A stretch of 21,054 bases of DNA from DATMMS01 sp036824145 (GTDB lineage: Bacteria > Chloroflexota > Dormibacteria > DASZGP01), in NCBI GenBank assembly GCA_036824145.1, contig DAITAT010000030.1, positions 1 to 21,054 on the forward strand, given 5' to 3'. Made by a program: the position numbers and the translations under genes. The notes beneath the pieces are model-generated. The model saw only the letters and a list, made by a program, of their open reading frames with translations, was not told the origin of the DNA and did not search any database. Of the stretch, positions 15,050 through 21,054 are shown piece by piece (within the stretch, counting starts at the first letter, position 1; every line of letters begins with the position of its first letter).

Positions 15050-15886
15050 CTAGTAGTTGTCGGAGCCCTCCTCGTCTGCCAGGTCGGCGGCGTCCTCGTC
15101 GCCCGGCACCACCGCGTGCATCCCCTCGAGGTCCTCGTCCTCGGCGCCGCCGGCCCTACGTTCGTCGCCGTCTTCGCCGGCCAGGTCGTCGGTCTCCACG
15201 TCACGCAGCAGCGAGTCCTTGGCGTAGGCGCGGAACTCCTGGCTCTTGCTGGCCGGGAATGACGGCTGGCCCGCAAACTCGGCGGCCTGGTAGGTCTCGC
15301 GAATGATGATCCGCAGCGAAGCCTCCTCGCCGGTGGCCACGACGGCGGCGTACTTGTTCCCGCCGGCCATGAACTTCAGCACCCGCCGGGCGAGCTTGGG
15401 CTCGACGCTGCCGATGGTCTTACGGGCGGAGCTGACCACCTTCAAAGTGTCGCCCGCCGCGACCAGCTCGACCTGGTCGCCGGGGGCCACCAGCGCGGGA
15501 TCGAACCCCTTCTCGAGGACGACGTTGGCCAGCGCCGACTTCCCCATCTCCTCGACGAACAGGTTGATGTCGACCGCGGCCTGGCCCTTGGGGAGGTCGG
15601 CCTTCTCCTCGATCAGCGCCTCAAGCCGGTTGACGTTCTTGATGGCGATGGCGTTGAGGGGGTTCAGCTCGAGGGTGGCGCGATAGGCGGTGAGAGCGTC
15701 GTCGAGCTTGCCCAGCTCGGTGTAGGCCTTGCCCAGCCGGTTGTGAGTCTCCTCGTCGACACCGAACCGCTCGGCGATCTCCTGGTTGAGCTCCAACGCC
15801 GTCTGCCAGCTGCGATCGAGGGCCCCGTTGATGGCTTCCTCGACGAGCTGGGTCCGCGTCTTCGTCCTCTCGGGGACTTCGGCCAA
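15050..15886 (-). CDS. TPR protein with HIRAN-like middle and acidic tail
   Basis: Function unknown; 278 residues, no signal peptide or membrane segment, so cytosolic. Residues 1-45 are helical. 46-78 form a clear TPR unit (THNRLGKAYTELGKLDDALTAY, ending LELNP). 92-130 link to a beta-rich part at about 135-200, in which IGSVEPKLARRVLKFMAGGN resembles the second half of a HIRAN domain (weak, by eye). 230-278 is a disordered tail dense in Asp and Glu. The start is TTG 15886, chosen because a perfect GGAGGT (15898-15893) lies 6 bases upstream. The reading frame continues to TTG codons at 15943 and 15949, but the extra Pro-rich residues look non-coding. Divergent from the liv operon and upstream of the SDR gene. 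A protein-interaction or nucleic-acid-related role is possible but unproven. Confidence 0.8.
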   Translation of the reverse strand: MAEVPERTKTRTQLVEEAINGALDRSWQTALELNQEIAERFGVDEETHNRLGKAYTELGKLDDALTAYRATLELNPLNAIAIKNVNRLEALIEEKADLPKGQAAVDINLFVEEMGKSALANVVLEKGFDPALVAPGDQVELVAAGDTLKVVSSARKTIGSVEPKLARRVLKFMAGGNKYAAVVATGEEASLRIIIRETYQAAEFAGQPSFPASKSQEFRAYAKDSLLRDVETDDLAGEDGDERRAGGAEDEDLEGMHAVVPGDEDAADLADEEGSDNY

Positions 15887-15892
15887 GTTCGG

Positions 15893-15954
15893 ACCTCCAG
15901 GGGGAAAGGGCGGCCAAAAGACCGCCAGCGGCGGCCGGAGCAAGGGCAAGTATA
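15893..15954 (-). promoter_or_regulatory. Promoter and leader of the TPR gene
   Basis: A TATACT -10 box lies at 15954-15949, the same hexamer as at argC; no convincing -35 is seen. The predicted start near 15942 gives a leader of about 56 bases ending in the strong GGAGGT ribosome binding site (15898-15893), which decides the TTG start. A 5-bp GGCGG/CCGCC hairpin sits in the leader at about 15911-15928. Confidence 0.45.
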
Positions 15955-16006
15955 TCCACGCGAAAGACGGCTTCCGGCCGCGTCGGGGGCCGTGCCAGAG
16001 AACCGT

Positions 16007-16037
16007 TTTACGAACACCGCGCCGATGGTGTTATATA
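16007..16037 (+). promoter_or_regulatory. Promoter and inverted repeat ahead of livK
   Basis: TTTACG (16007-16012, 4/6 to TTGACA) and TATATA (16032-16037) with a 19-base spacer form a plausible promoter, giving a leader of about 56 bases. Between them lies AACACC-N8-GGTGTT (16013-16032), a perfect 6-base inverted repeat filling the spacer, a likely repressor site. The rest of the 15887-16099 divergent region shows no gene. Confidence 0.4.
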
Positions 16038-16099
16038 GGTTGCTGCGTTGCCTAAGAGCCGGGTCTGCCGGCCACCGGGGACCGCTGGGAGATGAATAC

Positions 16100-17362
16100 A
16101 TGAAGCTAACCCACGCCATGGCCTTCGGGGCCACCGTCGTAATCGGCATTACGGCCTGCGGCTCCTCCTCAGCTGGAAGCGCGAACAAAGGAACCATCAA
16201 GATCGGGGTCGAGCTTCCTGAGTCGGGTAAGGAAGCTTCCAATGGCCTCCCGACCCTGAACGGCGTCAAGTACGCGGTCCAGAAGGTTGGCTCGATCAAG
16301 GGCTTCACCCTGGCAGTGGAGAACAAGGACGACGCCGTCAACGGCTCGCACGACCCCACCAAGGGCGCCCAGAACATCTCGGAGCTGGTTGCTGACGCCG
16401 CAGTAATGGGTGTCGTTGGTCCGTTTAACTCGAGTGTCGCCAAGGCTGAGATCCCGGTGGCCAACGCGGCCAACCTCACGATCATCAGCCCGGCCAACAC
16501 CAATGAGTGCCTGACGCAGGTCTTCCCCGAACCGGAATGCACCTTCAAACCCGCCGACCTTCGTCCGAACGGCAAGAACAACTACTTCCGCGTCGCCTCC
16601 ACGGACAACCTGCAGGGACCCGCGATGTCCGACTACGCCTACGACAAGCTCAAGCTGCGTAAGGTCGCCGTCGCGTCAGACAACCAGACCTACGGGAAGG
16701 GCATCTCGACCAACTTCGCCAAGAAATTCGTCGCCAAGGGCGGCACCCTGGCCCTGCCCGAGAAGGACATCGACAGCAAGTCGACCAACGACTTCAAGTC
16801 GCTGCTCAACTCGATGAAGGCAGCCGGCGCAGACGGCCTCTACTTCGGTGGTACCGACAGCGACAACGTCTGCGTGGCGCGCGCGCAGATGAAGGGTGTT
16901 GGCCTCAACGTGCCCTTCATGGGAGGCGACGGCATCGTCACCGGGCAATGCATCACGGATTCCGCCGACAACGTCGACAACATGTTCGGCACGGTGGCGG
17001 CGGTCGACGCGACCAAGCTGCCCGCCGCCAAGGCGACCATCGACGGCTTCAAGAAGGCGTTCCCGGCAGCCACCGACTTCGGTGCCTACTCGATGCCGGC
17101 GTACGACTGCGCCACCATCATGATCCAGGCCATCGGCCGGGCCATCGACGCCGCGGGCGGCAACATGCCAACCCGCGAGCAGGTCCGGGCTGAAGTGGCC
17201 AAGACCAAGGGCTACCAGGGTGTGCTGGGCACGACCAGCTTCGACGCCAACGGTGACACCTCAAACAAGGTCATCTCGGTCTACAAGATCGGCGCCGCGC
17301 CCGGTCTGACCGGGTCAACGCCAAAGGACTGGCTCTGGGGCGCCCAGATAATCGAGAAGTAA
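16100..17362 (+). CDS. livK: Branched-chain amino acid ABC transporter, substrate-binding lipoprotein
   Basis: Extracytoplasmic type I binding protein (Peripla_BP_6/Leu-Ile-Val-binding family) that delivers substrate to LivHM. The 420 residues start with a short lipoprotein signal: MKLTHAM, a hydrophobic stretch, and lipobox ITAC with Cys20 as lipidation site, followed by a Ser/Gly linker. The mature part opens with TIKIGVELPESG and keeps the family pattern (VVGPFNSSVAKAEIPVANAANLTIISP; KVAVASDNQTYGKGI; GADGLYFGGTDSDN; PFMGGDGI). ATG 16100 is preceded by GGGAG at 8 bases. The open frame continues far upstream but as antisense to the TPR gene. Substrates could be Leu/Ile/Val or other amides and amino acids; the binding pocket cannot be read by eye. 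A pair of cysteines in the NECLTQVFPEPEC segment may form a disulfide. Confidence 0.93.
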   Translation: MKLTHAMAFGATVVIGITACGSSSAGSANKGTIKIGVELPESGKEASNGLPTLNGVKYAVQKVGSIKGFTLAVENKDDAVNGSHDPTKGAQNISELVADAAVMGVVGPFNSSVAKAEIPVANAANLTIISPANTNECLTQVFPEPECTFKPADLRPNGKNNYFRVASTDNLQGPAMSDYAYDKLKLRKVAVASDNQTYGKGISTNFAKKFVAKGGTLALPEKDIDSKSTNDFKSLLNSMKAAGADGLYFGGTDSDNVCVARAQMKGVGLNVPFMGGDGIVTGQCITDSADNVDNMFGTVAAVDATKLPAAKATIDGFKKAFPAATDFGAYSMPAYDCATIMIQAIGRAIDAAGGNMPTREQVRAEVAKTKGYQGVLGTTSFDANGDTSNKVISVYKIGAAPGLTGSTPKDWLWGAQIIEK

Positions 17363-17375
17363 GCCACCAGTGATC

Positions 17376-17403
17376 GGAGAGGGCGCCCCCGAGCGCCCTC
17401 TCC
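17376..17403 (+). terminator. Stem-loop between livK and livH
   Basis: Perfect 11-bp stem, GGAGAGGGCGC (17376-17386) with GCGCCCTCTCC (17393-17403), loop CCCCGA, followed by TTCTCT rather than a full U-run. It probably acts as a partial terminator or as a 3' block to RNA decay that leaves more livK message than livHMGF message. Full termination is unlikely as no promoter is evident before livH. Confidence 0.75.
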
Positions 17404-17438
17404 TTCTCTGAACCTTTATGAAGGGGGCTGGATAAGTT

Positions 17439-18479
17439 TTGAGCAACTACATCAAGCGGGCCCGAGCCGTGCTCGCCGGGCCTCGGGCGAACACCATCCT
17501 GGGGCTGGTCGTACTTGGCGTGGTGTTGCTCCTGGTGGTGCCCAGGGTGATCCAGGGAGGCCCCTCCTATCTCCTCCAGACCATAGTCTTTGGCGCCGCT
17601 GCCGGCGCTCTCTACGCGCTCATCGCCCTCGGCTACACCATGGTCTATGGGATCATCGAGCTGATCAACTTTGCCCACGGCGACATCTTCACCCTGGGCG
17701 CATTCATCTCTCTGCCGGTGCTGGGGCTCTTTGGCATCACCTCACTCAGCGGGCCCGGAGGCCTGGCCGTGATCCCGATTTTGATCGCCGTCTTTGCCAT
17801 CGTAATGGTGATCAACGGGCTCATCAACGTGGGCATCGAGCGGGTGGCCTATCGGCCCCTGCGCAACAGCCCCCGCCTCGCACCCCTGATCACAGCGGTC
17901 GGCATGTCGTTCGTCCTGGAAGGGATCATGTATCTCTGGAAGGGGCCAACCAATGTTCACTACCCCGACCTGCTGCCCCCTAACCGCATCCAGCTGGCGG
18001 GTGGTACCTCGATCGCCTACAAGGACCTGATCGTGATCGCCCTGGCGGTGATCCTCGTCACGATCCTCACGCTCTTCATCTCCCGGAGCCGGCTCGGCAA
18101 GGCGATGCGCGCCACCGCCCAGGATCGCGACGCTGCCCAGCTGATGGGCATCGATATCAACCGGACCATCTCCGCCGCCTTCTTCATTGGCGCCTCGCTG
18201 GCAGGCGCAGGTGGGATCATCTACGGCCTCTACTACAACAACCTCTCCTTCGACCTCGGCTTCGAGAACGGCCTGATCGCCTTCACCGCGGCGGTGTTCG
18301 GCGGCATCGGCAACATCCAGGGGGCGGCGCTTGGCGGGCTCGGCATCGGCCTGATCCGGGCGATGAATGACGGCTACTTCTCGACCGCCTGGACTGACGT
18401 GGTCCTGTTCGGGATCCTGATCGGGGTCCTGGTCTTCAGGCCGACCGGGCTTCTCGGCGCCCGCGTGCCGGAGAAATGA
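17439..18479 (+). CDS. livH: Branched-chain amino acid ABC transporter permease LivH
   Basis: Inner-membrane permease forming the translocation path with LivM. The 346 residues are mostly hydrophobic with about eight membrane segments (for example about 19-36, 46-70, 108-130, 149-166, 196-214, 244-266). Family motifs include GYTMVYGIIELINFAHGDIF (65-84) and the cytoplasmic coupling loop KAMRATAQDRDAAQLMGID (221-239), which docks on the ATPases. The start is TTG 17439, with AAGGGGG about 11 bases upstream; the first seven residues are polar and basic, as expected for a cytoplasmic N-terminus. A GTG at 17469 is an alternative without a better site. The stop overlaps livM as ATGA. Confidence 0.94.
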   Translation: MSNYIKRARAVLAGPRANTILGLVVLGVVLLLVVPRVIQGGPSYLLQTIVFGAAAGALYALIALGYTMVYGIIELINFAHGDIFTLGAFISLPVLGLFGITSLSGPGGLAVIPILIAVFAIVMVINGLINVGIERVAYRPLRNSPRLAPLITAVGMSFVLEGIMYLWKGPTNVHYPDLLPPNRIQLAGGTSIAYKDLIVIALAVILVTILTLFISRSRLGKAMRATAQDRDAAQLMGIDINRTISAAFFIGASLAGAGGIIYGLYYNNLSFDLGFENGLIAFTAAVFGGIGNIQGAALGGLGIGLIRAMNDGYFSTAWTDVVLFGILIGVLVFRPTGLLGARVPEK

Positions 18480-19735
18480 GCCCCGAGGCCACCGCGGGGC
18501 CCGCCTCAGCCGCGCCACCGGCACCTGCCGCTCCTGGCGGGCTGCGCGGGCTCTTCAGCCGCTGGCGCGCCAGCCCCAACTTCGCCATCTACTCGCTGCT
18601 CCTGGTCGGGGCCCTGGTCTTCCCGGAGGTGGTCCAGAACCTGACCGGCAACACCGGTGGGGCGCTGGTGGGTGTGGCCGCTGACGCCGGGGTCTACGTG
18701 CTGCTGGCGCTCGGACTCAACGTGGTCATCGGCTTTGCCGGCCTGCTGGACCTCGGCTACGCCGCCTTCTTCGCGATCGGGGCCTACACCTACGGCATCC
18801 TGGCCTCGCCCCAACTGGCCAGCACCCCGCTGCACCACGCCATCCATCTCCCGTTCTGGTTCGTGCTCATCCTCGCGATGCTGGTGGCGGCGACCTTCGG
18901 CGCCATCCTTGGAGCGCCCACGCTGCGCCTCCGTGGCGACTACCTGGCCATCGTAACCCTCGGCTTCGGTGAGATCGTGCCGCGCTTCTTCCGCAATGGC
19001 GACATCTACACCGGCGGCGTCAACGGGATCGCGGCCATCGACCAGCCCAGCCTGCCGGTGTGGGTCACGGGGCCCTGGGCCAACCTGCCCTTTGGGTTCG
19101 TCCAGAACTTCAACTTCAGCTTCGACCCGACAGCCTTCTATGTCGTGATCGTAATCCTGGTTTTGCTTGCCATCGTGGCCGTGACAAACGTCCAGAACTC
19201 GCGCCTCGGGAGGGCCTGGATGGCGATCCGCGAGGATGAAACTGCGGCTGCGGCGATGGGGATCAACACCGTTCGCACCAAGCTGCTGGCCTTTTCCATG
19301 GGCGCCTCCCTGAGCGGCTTCGGCGGGTGCTACGCCGCCGCCAAGCTGTCCCTGGTGACCCCCGAGAGCTTTGGCTTCGTGGTCTCGGTCAGCATCCTGG
19401 TGATGGTCGTGCTGGGCGGCATGGGCAACCCGCCGGGAGTCATCATCGGCGCGCTGCTCGTCTACGGCCTGCTCTACAAGCTGCTCCCCGACATGCCCGA
19501 CTATGCCGTCGGAGTCGCCAACTCCGTCGGCCTTGGCTTCCTCACCAAGCCCAGCGGGGACTGGGTGGGGCTGCACGATGAGGTCCTCAGGCTTACGTAT
19601 TTGGTCTACGGGCTGGTGCTGGTGCTGATCATGCTGTTGCGGCCCCAGGGTCTGATCCCCAGCCGGCTGCGGAAAGCCGAGCTGCGCGGCGGCGTCGAGG
19701 CCGATTCGATGGGGGGTGTGACCGAGACGGCATGA
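18476..19735 (+). CDS. livM: Branched-chain amino acid ABC transporter permease LivM
   Basis: Second permease subunit, pairing with LivH. The 419 residues show GFAGLLDLGYAAFFAIGAY (86-104), LRLRGDYLAIVTLGFGEIVPRFFRN (150-174) and the coupling loop RAWMAIREDETAAAAMGIN (246-264), all LivM hallmarks, with eight to ten membrane segments. A Pro/Ala-rich cytoplasmic extension of about 25 residues precedes the first membrane segment, and a charged tail of about 25 residues follows the last; both are longer than in minimal homologues. ATG overlaps the livH stop, and the TGA stop overlaps the livG start (ATGA both times), so livHMG are tightly coupled. Confidence 0.94.
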   Translation: MSPEATAGPASAAPPAPAAPGGLRGLFSRWRASPNFAIYSLLLVGALVFPEVVQNLTGNTGGALVGVAADAGVYVLLALGLNVVIGFAGLLDLGYAAFFAIGAYTYGILASPQLASTPLHHAIHLPFWFVLILAMLVAATFGAILGAPTLRLRGDYLAIVTLGFGEIVPRFFRNGDIYTGGVNGIAAIDQPSLPVWVTGPWANLPFGFVQNFNFSFDPTAFYVVIVILVLLAIVAVTNVQNSRLGRAWMAIREDETAAAAMGINTVRTKLLAFSMGASLSGFGGCYAAAKLSLVTPESFGFVVSVSILVMVVLGGMGNPPGVIIGALLVYGLLYKLLPDMPDYAVGVANSVGLGFLTKPSGDWVGLHDEVLRLTYLVYGLVLVLIMLLRPQGLIPSRLRKAELRGGVEADSMGGVTETA

Positions 19736-20523
19736 CAGCATCGACCGAAACCCCGCCGGTGGTCCTCGGAGTTCAGAAGGTCTCCAAGACCTTCGGTGGC
19801 CTGAGAGCCGTCGACGACGTCACCTTCGACGTCAAGCAGGGCCAGGTCTTCACCATGATCGGGCCCAACGGCGCCGGCAAGACCACCCTCTTCAACGTGC
19901 TCACCGGCCTCTTCAAGCCCACCGAGGGCGAGGTCTTCTTCAACGGGTCCGCAATCGGCGGAGTCCCGCCCCACAAGGTAACCCAGCTGGGGATCGCCCG
20001 CACCTTCCAGAACATCCGCCTGTTCGGCTACCTACCCGCGGTCGAGAACGTCATGATCGGGCACCACTGCCGCATGAAGGCGGCGGTCTGGGATTCGGTC
20101 CTCAGGAGCCGGCGAGGACGCCGGGAGGATCAGCGGACCAGGGAGCTGGCGATGGACCTGCTCGAGTTCGCCGGCGTGGCCCGGTACGCTGAGGACTACG
20201 CACGGAACCTGCCCTATGGCGACCAGCGGCGGCTCGAAATCGCACGAGCCCTCGCCAGCCAGCCCACCCTGCTGCTCCTGGATGAGCCCGCGGCAGGCCT
20301 GAACCCGGCTGAGAAGACGGGCCTCGGCGAGCTGATTTTCAAGATCCGCGACCGGGGCATCACCGTCTTTTTGATCGAGCACGACATGAAGGTGGTGATG
20401 AACATCTCCGACGAGATCGTGGTCCTCGACCACGGCGCCAAGATCGCCGAAGGTACCCCCGCCGTGGTGCGGGCCAACCCGCAGGTGATCGAGGCTTACC
20501 TCGGCAAGAGCGCGGCCGCGTAG
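19732..20523 (+). CDS. livG: Branched-chain amino acid ABC transporter ATPase LivG
   Basis: One of two nucleotide-binding subunits, at the inner face of the membrane. In 263 residues: Walker A GPNGAGKT (44-51), Q-loop TFQNIRLF (91-98), signature LPYGDQRRLEIARAL (160-174), Walker B LLLLDEPAAGL (180-190) and switch histidine His217 in LIEHDMKVV. The signature with YGDQ in place of SGGQ, and the LNPAEK segment after Walker B, are the normal form in LivG and separate it from LivF. The C-terminus ends with the short Ala-rich tail of the subfamily. Start ATG overlaps the livM stop. 14 bases separate it from livF. Confidence 0.96.
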   Translation: MTASTETPPVVLGVQKVSKTFGGLRAVDDVTFDVKQGQVFTMIGPNGAGKTTLFNVLTGLFKPTEGEVFFNGSAIGGVPPHKVTQLGIARTFQNIRLFGYLPAVENVMIGHHCRMKAAVWDSVLRSRRGRREDQRTRELAMDLLEFAGVARYAEDYARNLPYGDQRRLEIARALASQPTLLLLDEPAAGLNPAEKTGLGELIFKIRDRGITVFLIEHDMKVVMNISDEIVVLDHGAKIAEGTPAVVRANPQVIEAYLGKSAAA

Positions 20524-20537
20524 TGCGGCACTGAGCG

Positions 20538-21054
20538 ATGGCGCTGCTGGAGATCGAGGGCCTCAAGGTCCTCTACGGCCGGGTCGAAGCCCTGCACGGC
20601 ATCGACCTCTCAGTGGAGGAGGGTGAGGTCGTCACCCTGATCGGCTCTAACGGCGCCGGCAAGACGACAACGGTTCGGACCATCTCCGGGCTGGTCCCGG
20701 CAAGTGGGGGCCGGATCATGCTGGACGGCAAGGAGATCTCGGGCCTGCCGGCGCCGGAGATCGTCAAGCGCGGCATCGGCCACTCTCCTGAGGGACGCCA
20801 CGTCTTCCCGCGACTGTCGGTTCGCGACAACCTCATCATGGGCGCCTACCTGCGCCGAGACAAGAACGTCAAGAAAGACATGGACCGCGTGTTCAAGCTC
20901 TTCCCGCGGCTGCTGGAGCGCGACTCGCAGCTGGCCGGCACGCTCTCCGGCGGCGAGCAACAGATGCTGGCGATGGGGCGGGCGATGATGACCCACCCGC
21001 GCGTGCTCCTCCTCGATGAGCCGTCACTCGGCCTTTCACCGGTGCTGGTGGAGA
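20538..21054 (+). CDS. livF: Branched-chain amino acid ABC transporter ATPase LivF (3' truncated by window)
   Basis: Second nucleotide-binding subunit of the Liv transporter. The first 172 residues are in the window; the family length of about 235-240 means roughly 65 residues, with the switch histidine, lie beyond the end. Visible: Walker A GSNGAGKT (36-43), the LivF-type Q-loop area GHSPEGRHVFPRLSVRDNL (81-99), signature LSGGEQQMLAMGRAMM (136-151), and Walker B VLLLDEPSLGLSP (156-168). ATG 20538, 14 bases after the livG stop, is the first start and fits the family N-terminus (LLEIEGLKVLYG). The edge at 21054 is the window limit and not a real end. Confidence 0.95.
   Translation, partial: MALLEIEGLKVLYGRVEALHGIDLSVEEGEVVTLIGSNGAGKTTTVRTISGLVPASGGRIMLDGKEISGLPAPEIVKRGIGHSPEGRHVFPRLSVRDNLIMGAYLRRDKNVKKDMDRVFKLFPRLLERDSQLAGTLSGGEQQMLAMGRAMMTHPRVLLLDEPSLGLSPVLVE

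Noticed and set aside
15887..15949. TPR protein starting at TTG 15943 or 15949 (leaderless)
   Set aside because: The extra residues are Pro-rich and look untranslated, while TTG 15886 has a perfect GGAGGT at 6-base spacing.
18506..19741. 411-residue minus-strand open frame opposite livM
   Set aside because: Composition (His/Gln/Asp/Gly-rich) is the mirror of a membrane protein reading frame; no motif or start signal.
19732..20523. LPYGDQ in place of the LSGGQ signature as a defect in LivG
   Set aside because: This is the normal form of the signature in the LivG subfamily.

Overview
The window is GC-rich, densely packed bacterial DNA (GC share not computed). It uses frequent GTG and TTG starts, 4-base stop/start overlaps and few strong Shine-Dalgarno sites. 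It holds two biosynthetic operons fused head to tail on the minus strand, and a branched-chain amino acid ABC transporter operon on the plus strand. The short HisG with a HisZ partner, the ArgJ-type arginine cycle, an ArgR inside the arg operon, a type III pantothenate kinase and a mycobacterial-like ARG box suggest a Gram-positive-like or Terrabacteria lineage. Dormibacterota, Chloroflexota or Actinomycetota are my guesses; the sequence alone does not settle the phylum.

Reading the minus strand in its direction of transcription (right to left): a small TPR protein with an acidic tail (15886-15050) and a short-chain dehydrogenase/reductase (15015-14155) form one pair. A promoter/operator at about 14126-14083 then starts hisZ-hisG-hisD-hisB-hisH-hisF-hisI (14058-8474). 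Only 37 bases separate hisI from argC, and that gap carries a TATACT -10 box placed for a leaderless argC message plus two ARG-box-like palindromes centred 21 bp apart. argC-argJ-argB-argD-argR-argG-argH follow (8436-858), then coaX (848-69).

The his block makes histidine from PRPP and ATP but lacks hisC, hisA, hisE and the histidinol-phosphate phosphatase. The arg block carries glutamate through the acetylated cycle to ornithine, and citrulline to arginine, but lacks argF. These steps must be encoded elsewhere or done by other enzymes. ArgR sits between argD and argG and probably represses its own operon through the boxes in front of argC.

On the plus strand, a 213-base divergent control region (15887-16099) precedes livK (lipoprotein binding protein), livH and livM (permeases), livG and livF (ATPases). 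A perfect 11-bp stem-loop lies between livK and livH, as expected where the binding protein is made in excess over the membrane components. livF runs off the right end.

I saw no tRNA, rRNA, CRISPR array, insertion sequence or phage gene. No stretch above 300 bases lacks a gene. Bases 1-68, downstream of coaX, hold nothing I can name. The most interesting material is regulatory: the tandem ARG boxes on a leaderless promoter, the palindrome at the his promoter, and the unusual TPR/HIRAN-like protein divergent from the liv operon.
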